A stretch of DNA of 64,000 bases, taken from NCBI GenBank assembly GCA_964019335.1, contig OZ025657.1, positions 1 to 64,000 of the forward strand. Reading direction: 5' to 3'. The translations under genes were made by a program, and so were the position numbers. A model generated the notes under the pieces. That model was not told the DNA's origin and made no database searches. It saw only the letters and a list, made by a program, of their open reading frames with translations. Position 1 is the first letter of the stretch. Each line of letters starts with the position of its first letter. This DNA is from Diplonema japonicum (Eukaryota; Euglenozoa; Diplonemea; Diplonemida; Diplonemidae). Shown in pieces: positions 54,829 through 64,000 of the stretch.

Positions 54829-56205
54829 TTTGCTCCTGTGGGAAGAGAGTAACAGGTTCCTCCGATCTTCGCACCGCCATGGCCGACAATGACAAGACGC
54901 AGAAGACACGAAGATCTTGAAGCACACGCAGATGCAGATGAACACAACAAATAAAATAATTCTTTTTGAAACGGGCGGGGCATGTGGAACGACGGGTCGG
55001 GGAGGGCACGTTCGGGGGGAAAGGGAACCAGAAAAAGGTGGTGGGGGCACGGTCTTCTTTTTTCTTTTGTTGGGGGGGGGGGAAGACAATGTTCTTTTTT
55101 TCATCACCCACCCCCGCCCCGTGTCTTACTCTTTTTTTGATCTAGGTAAAGAAAGGAGAAAAAAAAAGGTGAAATGAGAACAAAAAAAAAAAAAAGGCGG
55201 CGGGAAAAATGTTAACAAAACAACAACAACAACAAGTTGTTCTCTTCCTTCTTTTGCTCCTCCACCCCCTTTTGCAGCAAGTGCAGGAAATTCGGATGAG
55301 CAGGGAAACCAAAAAGCCATCACCCTCCCCTACTTGTGTTCACATGAGCATTATTGGCGTTGCTGGAGGCAGGGAGGGAGGGAAGGGAACTAGACATTTG
55401 AAAAGGTTTGCGTTTCTTTTTGCGCTCACCGAAAAGAAAAGTAAAGTAAAACCAAAGCAAAAAAGAGTGAAAATCTACACAAATATAAAGGAGGAAAAGG
55501 GAGTTGGAAAGGAGAAGGTGAAAGAGTATAAATAATAAAGAGGAGAAGGGGGGAGGGGTTACGGGGGATTTGCTTGCAGGTTTCAAAAAAACATTCTTTT
55601 AAAAACTTCTGATGCCTTCTGGTCACACTATCTCTTTAACTAATTTCAAAAAAAAAAAATGTCGCCTTTTGAGTTATAAAAATACAGGGGGGTAAAAAAA
55701 AAATCAAAATCAAAATCAGTTTCTAAAAACATAAATCTCGTTACGTCACCTTCCACAGTATCTCGTTTTTTTTTCTAGTATTTTCATTTTCATTTTCTAA
55801 GCACAGTCAACCATATCGATTGACTGTATAAGCCTAAGAAAACTAAAAACAAAAACTCACTATTTTGAGGAGGAAGAATTCACTTGAGGCAGCCTCCGGG
55901 TGATACTCCCTAATACAAAAAAAGAAGAAACAACAACCCCCTTTTTTTTTTCCTCTTTTCTTTCCCCCCCCCCCCCCTCCTTGCTTCTTCTTTTTCTCGC
56001 TCTTTTCATTAAAATTGAAAAAAGGGGGCGAAAATGAGGGGAAGGCGGGGGAACTAAAAAAAAAAAACCACAAAACTTTTAAAAATTTCTATAAAAAAAA
56101 AAAAAAACGTGTTTTTTCTTTTTTCGCACTTATAGGGGAACACCACTAAAAATGGGCACTGGCTGTACAGGTAAAAAAAAAGAGGGGTCGCTTAGCACAA
56201 CTCAA
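54829..56205. other. Long AT-rich, homopolymer-rich intergenic region
   Basis: The largest gene gap in the array (about 1.38 kb). It is rich in A/T with G-runs near 55072-55082 and A-, C- and T-runs around 55640-56110, and a pyrimidine-rich segment on the minus strand before the carrier gene. No gene, RNA or repeat family is recognised. The long runs hint at UTR/processing regions or low-complexity filler. Confidence 0.6.
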
Positions 56206-59062
56206 CTACGGCTTTCTGCTAACTGTGTTTTTTCTTTCTCTTTTTTTTATTTCCCCCTTTCCCATACCTGCATGGTGCGACAGAGGGTCATGCTTGGAGA
56301 GGGAAGACAGCGAGAAGGAAGCAACCTGTAGAGACGTTGGGTTCCTGTATGCTCATACCTTCTTGATGGACTCAGACGTTGAACGCTCTGCGAGCTCTTG
56401 GAGCTTTGTAACACCTCCGAACTTCGCAATGAGCTCGTTGTTCTCCCTGTCGGCTGCAAGGTTCTTGAGACAGAGTGCCGCTTCGCGGATAACGTTTTCG
56501 TTCTCCGACTTCAGCAACCCTACCACCTTGGGGATAGCGTCCAGCTCCCTGACCAGCTCCTGGTTGCGTGAGTTGTTCGATGTGCAGTTCTGTGTTTGTG
56601 TTTGAAAGGTGTTGATTCACACCTTCAGTGCCCCCGTCACGTTCTCCAGAATGAAGTCATTCTTCGACGACAAGCACCGCACCAATGCCTGTATCCCCCC
56701 GATCTCCCTCACGTGGTCTTTGTTGTCCGTGTTGATCGTCAACGACAGCAGCGATCCTGCCGCGTTCTCCACCACCGAGTCTGTCTTATCCGCCAACAAG
56801 TTGCACAGTGCACGGATAGCCCCCTCGCTCCTCGCCGTCACCTTGTCGTCACGAGCCACGTTCCATAGTGTCGCTGCCGCGTACTCCCGCATACCTGGCG
56901 TCAGCTTATCTGGTGGCCCGTTCAGGATTTCCACTAACTTGGCGATGGCGTTGCAGTGGATCAAGGCCTCCCTGTTCTCTGCCAGCGTTGAGCAGTTCCT
57001 CAGAATACCCAAAGCCTTCTCTTTGATGCTGAAGTTCTCATGGTTCAGGACCTTCAGCAACTTCGGGAACCCATTGCACTCGCGGATCACGTGTTTGTTG
57101 TCGTTGTTGATGGAGCAGATCCACAGCGTGCTCGTTAGCTTCTCAAGAACAGAGTACTTCGTCTTGTCCAGCAAGTCGATGAAGAGGTGCAGACCCCCCA
57201 GGTCCTTCAGAGCCACTTTGTTCTGGTCGTTGATGGCACAGTTCCTTATAGCACCCGCTGCATTCTCTTGGATGTTTTCATTGCGTGCCAAAAGCAGCTT
57301 GAGCAGGGGATCGAGCCCGCCAAGCTTCCTGATAGCCACTCTGTTCTCACCCACTGCCGCGCAGTTCCACAGTGTTCCAGAGGCATTCTCGACAACACTC
57401 TCGACGGGCGAGCTGAGGAGCTGGATTAAAGGCTGCAGACCACCCAACTCGCGTACCAGCCTCTTGTTCTCCGTGTCGACTGCGCAGTTCCAGAGACCAC
57501 CAGCAGCGTTCTCCTGTACCGACTCGTTGCGTGAGCTCAGTAGGTCGATCAGGGCTGCGATGCTGCCCAGCTGACGGATGACCACCTTGTTCTCGGTATT
57601 CGATGCGCAGTTCCATAACGCGCCTGCTGCCTTCGACTGGATGCTCTCGCTTGGGTAGTACAGGGTTGCGATTAGTTTCTCAAGACCGTCGCACTTCCTG
57701 ATTGCTATCTTGTTGCTGTCGTCTCGCGTGAGGTAGCCCAGCGCGATCGTGGCGTTTTCCAAGATGACATCGTTCTCTGTATGCAGCAGGTCGACGATAG
57801 CAACCAGCCCACCCGCCTCCCGGATAACTGTTTTGTTCGTATCGCTCATTGCTAAATGCCACACGCACGTCAGGGCCTTCTCCAGAACGAACTCATTGTT
57901 CGACTGCTTAAGGATGGACACCAAGGCGTGCACCCCACCAGCAGCACCGAATGAATCCTTCAGTGGTAGGTCAGTTGTTAGAGTGGTTACCAGCATTGCA
58001 GTGTCTGCCTTGACTTCAATGTTCACGGAGTGCAGAAGTTTCACGAATAGTTCTAGTGCCTTATTCTGAAGGAAGACATCGGGAATAGAGGGCTCGCCGT
58101 TGGGCCTTGATCTCCCGGCCTGCACGCTTGTGTTCCACCTCTTCACTATTTCTATGAGGCAGCGTAAGATGAAGGCTTGGAGGGCTGGAAGGGCTCCCAT
58201 AAGGTGTTGCAGCAGCCCATTAGTGCAACGTATCCAGTGGGTGTAGAGGGAGGCTTCCCACGGAGCCTCGTCAATGGACAGACAGTAAGATTCAAACTCC
58301 GACAGCGAGCGCTGCACGTCTTGCTCCTTTACCTGCTTGTTCTGAAGGTGCCACAGGACAGCGTCAATACGCCTGGCGTCTGACTGCGTTCCATAGGACT
58401 CGTTGCTGCTGTTGCTGCTGGCACTGCTGCCCCTTTGGGGGATGGTCTCCATGTGTTGCACATTGTGCTGTTGTTGCTGAGCTGAAATGTTGGCCGCAAA
58501 CTGCGGCTGAGTTTGCGTAGGTGGTTGTGGCTGTTGCGGTGCTGGTGGCTGCATCGGTGATTGCTGCTGCACATCCCGTTCTCTTTCGAAACCTGCGTTG
58601 GTTTGCGGTGTTCCTGTCGTCTGTATGATATCCAACTTGAGCACACTCTCCTTGCTCAGAAGATCTTTCAGACAGTTGTCAGTGTACTTCTGATGCAAAC
58701 GAATTGCCCGTTTCTTCTCGTCAAGCTGCTTCAGAGCTACGTCGAACTTCTTCATCTCCATCGCCAGCTTCTCCTTCGCGTTGCTTTTCACTTCTATCTG
58801 GTTCAACAAATTCCTTTCGTCTTTTTTCAATATCTCCAATTTATGGGTGAGGTGGTCTTTCAATGTCGTGCGGGGGTTCCCTTCCACCTCTTCTTTCAGA
58901 TCTAACGCGAACTGCATTAAATATAACATATTCTAATAAGTGCGTGCATACCTTGACCATAGGGTCCATTTCTTCTTCAGCTCTGTGTAGTATACTCCAT
59001 AATTGATAAGCAATATCTGGCTGTTGGTGTTCGTCACCCACCGGGCCTCCCCGGGCCTCCAT
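56206..59062 (-). CDS. Armadillo-repeat protein
   Basis: 916 residues from four exons (introns 58912-58951, 40 nt; 56590-56622, 33 nt, GTGTGA; 56326-56358, 33 nt, GTATGA). The donor GTGTGA is unusual. The N-terminus is coiled coil (KEEVEGNPRTTLKDH...), then a Gln/Pro-rich linker, then from about residue 230 to 860 at least ten armadillo repeats of the form LIxLLSSxxxxVxExAAGxLWNCA...ENxxxIRxxGGLxxLI. The last repeat (ALCLKNLAADRENNELIAKF) is read only after splicing. The family includes Vac8- and ARMC-type scaffolds, with no orthologue assigned. ATG 59060-59062 follows a CACTTCATACAG acceptor about 20 bases upstream. Confidence 0.83.
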
Positions 59063-59164
59063 CACCCACCAAAGAAGTTGTTCCTGTATGAAGTGAGTAA
59101 GGCGGGGGAAAAATAACAGAGACATAAAACTAAGAAACCAAGATATGATAACTGATCGCAAGCT

Positions 59165-61869
59165 CTAACTAAGCGACTCTACCTCCTCCTTCAGCGTCAT
59201 GTACGCAGGAAGCGATGCGTAATCCTCAGCAAGCTTCAGCACCGGCTGCACTTGCATGAGGGCCTGCGACTTAGGTGGGGTTGTCTTTACCTTCCGTTCA
59301 CCTAGAGCCTCTTCTGTAACTAGTTTGGCGCCTTTGACAACACGCACTGCAGACTCAATCACGCCTGTTGCTGTCGTCTTATCCACCTGCCAACCCTTCT
59401 TCATCTGACACCTCAAATCTTTCAACCTCTGGTCAAACGCCTCCAAATGGTTCGTGATACCGTCCAAGAAGTCACCGAACGTCTTGTACAGCATGGCATC
59501 CGACGTTATTGTCGATGTCACCTTCCCAAGCAGCTTGTGGTGCTGTGCATGTTGGTAATTGAAAGGCTCACACATACCTCCTGCCGTAAGTGTTCAACAG
59601 CTGCTAGCTTTGCCTTCTCAACGTCTTCTTCTTGCTGCTTCTTCTTCTTGGCCTGCTCCTCCCTCCATTTGATAGTATCTTCAATCTCAAGATCCATGTC
59701 AGCACCGAAAGGCACCACGTCGAAGATCTCGTCATCGAACTCATCAGGGTGCTCCTCCTTGATTTTCTCTGCAGGTCTAGACACCTCCGCCTTGCCTGCA
59801 ATCACGTCAAGGACCTGCTGTGTCAGATGGGCTAGCACGTCAGGGCGAACAGTGTAATTCCTTCCCTTGGATTCGATGATCTCTAGCATGGTCTGTGGTG
59901 TCATGTGTTTTTTGAAAAGGGCATACGTTGATGGCCTTCTGCTTCTCCCCGATTTCGACGGACACCGTGTAGAGGTTGTCCCAGATGCGCCAGTTGGCAG
60001 GAGACCACTTCTTGGCCTGGACCAAGCAGTGGAAAGCAGGGATGAGCTTGTTCATCTGCAAGTTGCATGTGGCCAGATTGCTCCACGAGTGGCCGTCCTG
60101 CATGTCAAGCTGCACGTTACGTGTGTAGCAGAACGACGCGCGTTCCCATTGCTTGGTCTTGATAGCGGCCCAGCCCATGGAAAACCAGTCAGCACCGAAG
60201 ATAGGGTTCAACGTCAGTGCCTTGTCGAAACATTCCACTGCCTCCGCAAACTTCTCGACTTCCAGGTATAGTTCACCCAGACCACGCATTGGTGCTGCAA
60301 GTTTGTGGTTTGACATCTCCCACGCCTTCTCATAGTACTCCGCGTTCCTTGTGGCATCGCCCAGAGAAGACCACAGCATCGCGTCGTTCGGTGTTTTCTA
60401 TTTGGTTATGTTACATTGTGTGCTGCATACCTCAAGCCTCTCCCTGATCAGCGACTCTGCCTTGGTCCTCTTGTCTAAACGCCGGCAACATTTGATAATG
60501 TCGGTCCAGTTACCCAGAGCCTCGTGGATGTCCAGCGCGGACTTCAGCATGCCAATGCCTAATGACGTACTTCGGGTTATATGGGCATACCTGTGTAGAC
60601 GCCTGCCAGCTCTGTCTTCAGAGCAAAGTTGGTAGGGAACAACACCATCCAGAAGCCTTTCATTCGGTGAAGGCTGGACTTCTCAACTACCTCATCTTGT
60701 TCGTTCTTCACAAGATGCACGAACTGATCCACCAACTCACAGAACTGCATTAAGCCCCTCTCGCGCACACGGATACGCTTCTGTTCCATTCTGCTTCTCA
60801 AGAGGTACACCTGCGACCTCAGCGCCCACGACATGTTCTCTTCGATGATGAGCCTCTCGAGATACGGCAGTCTCTCTACTTCTGTGAGGCCGTGCATCGG
60901 GTTGTTGTTGCGGACATTGACACAAAGCCCCATGACCAGTGCCTGCTCCAAGTCTGTCAGAGGGGTGTCTGTGATATCATCGTTCTCTATCTCTTCCCCG
61001 TACTTCAACTGCCCTGCGTCAACGACACTGCCTGCTGCGACGCTCTCCTTCAGAGTCCTCGGCCTTGCGAGCACGTTGCTGCCTTCGATCACCTTAGGTT
61101 CAAAGGGGTATTCGCCCGTGTTCCCCTTCCCGCAGCCCTGAGCCTTCACAACCAATTGTGCAGTCTCAAATACCTGGTGCTCGGTACGGACACCCATCAT
61201 GGACGTGAGTTTGCTCTTCATACCGCTCAGCTCGTGGGCCTTCTGGATGTTCTCGTTAGAATGGTGCGGCTCATGATAGTAGTAGTGCACCAGCCCCTTG
61301 GCGAGGCAGATCTCTGCGTGCGACGTAAGGCTCAGGATAGTGTCTGGCGCATCAGGGTTCTCAGGGAGCTTCAGCATCTCAGCATAGCACTCTAGGATTC
61401 TGGACAGCAAGGAGTGCGCGCGGTGTGCTAATATGCGCTGGTGGACAAAGTATGTTCTGGCCCTCCACAAGAAGATGCAGGGGAGGTCGTCTTCAACTTC
61501 GGCTTCGATGAAGATGGTAAGGGCAACAAGGAACTCGGGATAGCTAGTGTTCGTATTGCACACCTCACCGTCGACAACAAGCCTGTCCAAACATGTCCTA
61601 TGGCTTTCTTTGCTCCCAGCAGCAAACTCAAATATCTCTGATCTCTCTGCCTTGTCTTGCTCTGTCATGTCACCTGTGAAGTTCCCGCAAACGAACCCTT
61701 CTAACAAGTCAACCACGAGCTGCAACAAACCGTATTTGCCCTCGTCTTTGAACTTGCCAAGCACCTCGACGGCATTGTTTTGGACCTCCTTGACCCACTG
61801 GACGATGTCCGTGTCCTCCTTGATGGGCGCAGGAACTAGTGCCTTGTAAGCATCATTCCTGTACGTCAT
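59165..61869 (-). CDS. TTC27: TTC27/Emw1-like tetratricopeptide protein
   Basis: 856 residues from five exons (introns 60559-60590, 32 nt; 60398-60430, 33; 59893-59926, 34; 59543-59577, 35), matching TTC27 (about 840). Middle region: LKSALDIHEALGNWTDIIKC and LIRERLE; the TPR core includes LWSSLGDATRNAEYYEKAWE, AVECFDKALTLNPIFGADWF, WSNLATCNLQ and NWRIWDNLYTVSVEIGEKQKA. TTC27/Emw1 is an essential or growth-related TPR protein of incompletely defined function (spliceosome and cell-integrity links reported). The four introns are textbook examples of the local pattern. It starts at ATG 61867-61869, about 15 bases after a CCTATTCAG acceptor. Confidence 0.9.
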
Positions 61870-61937
61870 TTTGATACCGGGACACTGAATAGGGTGGTTG
61901 TGATTTAGTTATGTCTTGTAACAAATAAAGGCAAGGG

Positions 61938-64000
61938 TTATGTACTTACAACCATTGGCGGTGCTGCTAAGAAATTTGGAGACGGTGGTGGTGTAACAAA
62001 CTCCACCATCCTGCCCTCTGTACGCTTCAGGCGGTACTTTAGGTGCAGTGGGAGGCGTGCGTCTTCGAGCACTTCTGATTTCAGCACTGGGTGCCCGCAG
62101 ATATATTGCAAAAGGTACTCAACAAGGGGGTGGTTAGGGGTGTCCTTCCTCCACAGCCTGCAGCTATTGTCTTTAGATATGGTGAGGACGACGCTCCCGT
62201 CGAAGCTGTAGCTGGAAATGACAACGCCCTTGTGCCCTGACAGCACCTGCAGGCATTCTCCTGTGGAGACCTTCCACCTTCGGCATGTCATGTCGGCAGA
62301 ACCGGTGAGGAGCTCCTGGCCACCAGCTCCAAACGACACACAGCATATGCCGGCATGGTGCCCCTTCATCATTGAGATGCAGCCCGCAGAAAGCGTGTCC
62401 CACACACGCGCACTCATGTCCTCCGATGCCGATGCCACCAGCCATCCATCTGCGGAAAACTCACAATCAGATACATCTTTAGAGTGCCCCTTGAGTGCCT
62501 TACACCTCTTCGTGTTTGTGTCCCACAATCTGCACGTTGTGTCCGATGAGCAGCTCAACACCAGGTTGCCATGCACATTGAACTTCACAGCCGCCACCTC
62601 ACCCCCGTGTCCTTCGAAGAGCGCTAGACACTCGCCCGTCAGTGAGTGCCACAATCGAACAGTTTCGTCTGCAGAACCGCTTGCAAGGAGGTCATTAGCG
62701 GGAGAGAAGTCAACGCACACGATCTCAGCGCTGTGCCCGTGCAACATCGTTATCTGGCTGCCTGTGAGCGCATTCCATATGATCACAGTCTGGTCCATAG
62801 ATCCAGAGGCAACTAGTGTTGACCCTTGGTTGACCGCCACACACACCACCTCGAGGTCATGCCCCACCAGGGTGTGGACGCACTCCCCTGTTCCTGCGTC
62901 CCATAGTTTACACGTCTTGTCGAAAGACGCAGTCACAAGGCGGTCACAAAAAGGCGTGTTCCATATAACATCATACACGTAGCCCTCATGACCTCGGAGC
63001 GTATTAAGCAGCTCGCCACTGTTCCCGTCCCATACCTTTGCCGTCAAGTCGTACGAGCCTGTGGCCAGTTTGCACCCCGTGTTGTTGAGTGCACCGCTCG
63101 TAAGGCGAGCTGCTCGTGATAAGCCACCAACTGTGGGCTTTATAACCCTGTGGAGGTGATAGCCATTCGTATTGCCAGGAGCAGGTTTCATGATCAAAGG
63201 TTGAATGGAGTTGATCTGGAGACATGAGTTTTCAAGGTACCTGTCGACAAGGGACTTGTGTCTCTCTTCGGGAGTGACAGGGTCCGAGCGGGTAGTAAAG
63301 TTAGGGATACCAGACGGAGAACAAGGAGTGAGTGGTCGAGCGGTGGTGCGCACGATTGATGCGGCAACAATGGGGTTGAGACATCGCTTGTCACTCGCAA
63401 AATGCATTCCATCGAAGTGCTGACTAGTCAGCTTCTTCTCGCTAACTTCGCCTTCCTCATCGGCTTCCTCTTCTTCGTCGCCTACTGCATCTGTCTGCGT
63501 CTGTGCCTCCTCCTGCTGCGCCTGACCTGCGTACTGGGATGGCGGCGCGATATTAGCGTAGTAGATGTTCGCCTGCAGATCCTGGATCGCCTTTTCCAAG
63601 TCTTCCTGCGGGTTGACGGGCGGCTGCTGCTCTTTCAGCACACCAGGCGTTGAAGTCGTCATGAAGGACCAGTACATCCCGTTGTTGCTGTCAGGTTCGG
63701 GTGCGGTGTGAGGAGGAAGAGGAGAAGGAGGTGCTGGATGGAGGAGGCAGTCCGGGCCACCAACTGCCGTCATGTAGTTCAGCTTTCCAGGGAACTTAAA
63801 CGGGGTATCTATCTCTATGTTCTTAGGTTCGTAAGCATCGACAAGATCGAACAACGCAGCAACGTCATCAGTGACGGTTTTCAGCAAGTGGTGTGAAGAT
63901 GAGGAGGGTGTGGCATAACCGAAGACAACCCTGTTGTGTGCAGCGTCTTTGGAGATGCAGACTGTGCTTGTGCCTTCTTGCACATATGTTTTGAGGACAG
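61938..64000 (-). CDS. DAW1: DAW1/ODA16-like WD40 protein (5' end outside the window)
   Basis: The open frame continues to the window edge (VLKTYVQEG... upstream), so the true start is missing. At least 686 residues are present. About eight WD40 repeats fill the C-terminal half and closely follow the DAW1/ODA16 pattern: [56 protein letters not shown] and [16 protein letters not shown]16 carries outer-arm dynein to cilia with IFT. The N-terminal ~320 residues here are a Pro/Glu/Gln-rich extension absent from ordinary DAW1 (about 415 residues), so this is an extended homologue or a paralogue. It ends VVST at TAA 61938-61940, 68 bases before TTC27. Confidence 0.8.
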   Translation of the reverse strand, partial: VLKTYVQEGTSTVCISKDAAHNRVVFGYATPSSSSHHLLKTVTDDVAALFDLVDAYEPKNIEIDTPFKFPGKLNYMTAVGGPDCLLHPAPPSPLPPHTAPEPDSNNGMYWSFMTTSTPGVLKEQQPPVNPQEDLEKAIQDLQANIYYANIAPPSQYAGQAQQEEAQTQTDAVGDEEEEADEEGEVSEKKLTSQHFDGMHFASDKRCLNPIVAASIVRTTARPLTPCSPSGIPNFTTRSDPVTPEERHKSLVDRYLENSCLQINSIQPLIMKPAPGNTNGYHLHRVIKPTVGGLSRAARLTSGALNNTGCKLATGSYDLTAKVWDGNSGELLNTLRGHEGYVYDVIWNTPFCDRLVTASFDKTCKLWDAGTGECVHTLVGHDLEVVCVAVNQGSTLVASGSMDQTVIIWNALTGSQITMLHGHSAEIVCVDFSPANDLLASGSADETVRLWHSLTGECLALFEGHGGEVAAVKFNVHGNLVLSCSSDTTCRLWDTNTKRCKALKGHSKDVSDCEFSADGWLVASASEDMSARVWDTLSAGCISMMKGHHAGICCVSFGAGGQELLTGSADMTCRRWKVSTGECLQVLSGHKGVVISSYSFDGSVVLTISKDNSCRLWRKDTPNHPLVEYLLQYICGHPVLKSEVLEDARLPLHLKYRLKRTEGRMVEFVTPPPSPNFLAAPPMVVST

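Overview
The window looks like nuclear DNA of a euglenozoan protist, most likely a diplonemid or a close relative with cis-introns. Four observations support this. (1) Every convincing gene, about 33 of them, lies on the minus strand, so the window reads as one unidirectional array transcribed from position 64000 towards 1, with many gaps of only 40-130 bases. (2) Just upstream of most start codons is a pyrimidine-rich stretch ending in CAG or TAG, often 3-15 bases from the ATG, as expected for spliced-leader trans-splicing. (3) The alpha-tubulin ends in an [14 protein letters not shown] tail, which I recall as kinetoplastid-like. (4) Many genes also carry very short cis-introns (about 30-42 nt) that mostly begin GTATGC or GTATGT and end in YAG. 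The organism assignment is inference; the array, introns and acceptors are read directly from the sequence.

Layout. Positions 1-3350 are repeat- and transposon-rich: an octanucleotide satellite (1-175), an open frame running off the window, the 3' part of a non-LTR retrotransposon with a restriction-like endonuclease domain (859-2639), a 163-bp direct duplication, and about 540 bp of CA-rich repeat. From 3778 onward there are housekeeping and cytoskeletal/membrane genes: alpha-tubulin, a coiled-coil protein, a CAMSAP with a PDZ insertion, a 1,893-residue Cys-rich protein with a GPI-like tail, a mitochondrial carrier, a four-domain EEEE-type calcium channel with EF-hands and a PDZ domain, a multi-exon membrane protein with an SH3-like domain, an EEP phosphoesterase, RTF1, a DUF3592-like protein, an EF-hand/ADP-ribosyltransferase/PDZ protein, a carbonic-anhydrase-like membrane protein, a WD40/Sfi1-like protein, a CDK10/11-like kinase, a tetraspanin, an alpha/beta hydrolase and PEX5. 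Further right are several very small genes, the fatty-acid oxidation pair ACADM and 2,4-dienoyl-CoA reductase, a cyclophilin, a J-domain/TMEM185-like protein with a nearby J-less paralogue, an EF-hand protein, a second carrier, an armadillo-repeat protein, TTC27, and the 3' part of a DAW1/ODA16-like WD40 gene cut by the window edge.

Many of these genes cannot be read correctly without removing the short introns. Splicing them by hand joins pieces into coherent proteins: the tetraspanin gains its CCG motif, the CAMSAP gains a complete CKK domain, the carbonic-anhydrase-like protein gains a signal peptide, and two large neighbouring open frames become one giant surface protein. Functional themes are microtubule and flagellum biology (tubulin, CAMSAP, DAW1-like, Sfi1-like, calcium channel), PDZ scaffolding (three separate genes), surface proteins, and mitochondrial or peroxisomal/glycosomal metabolism. 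No rRNA, tRNA, SL RNA or CRISPR features were recognised.
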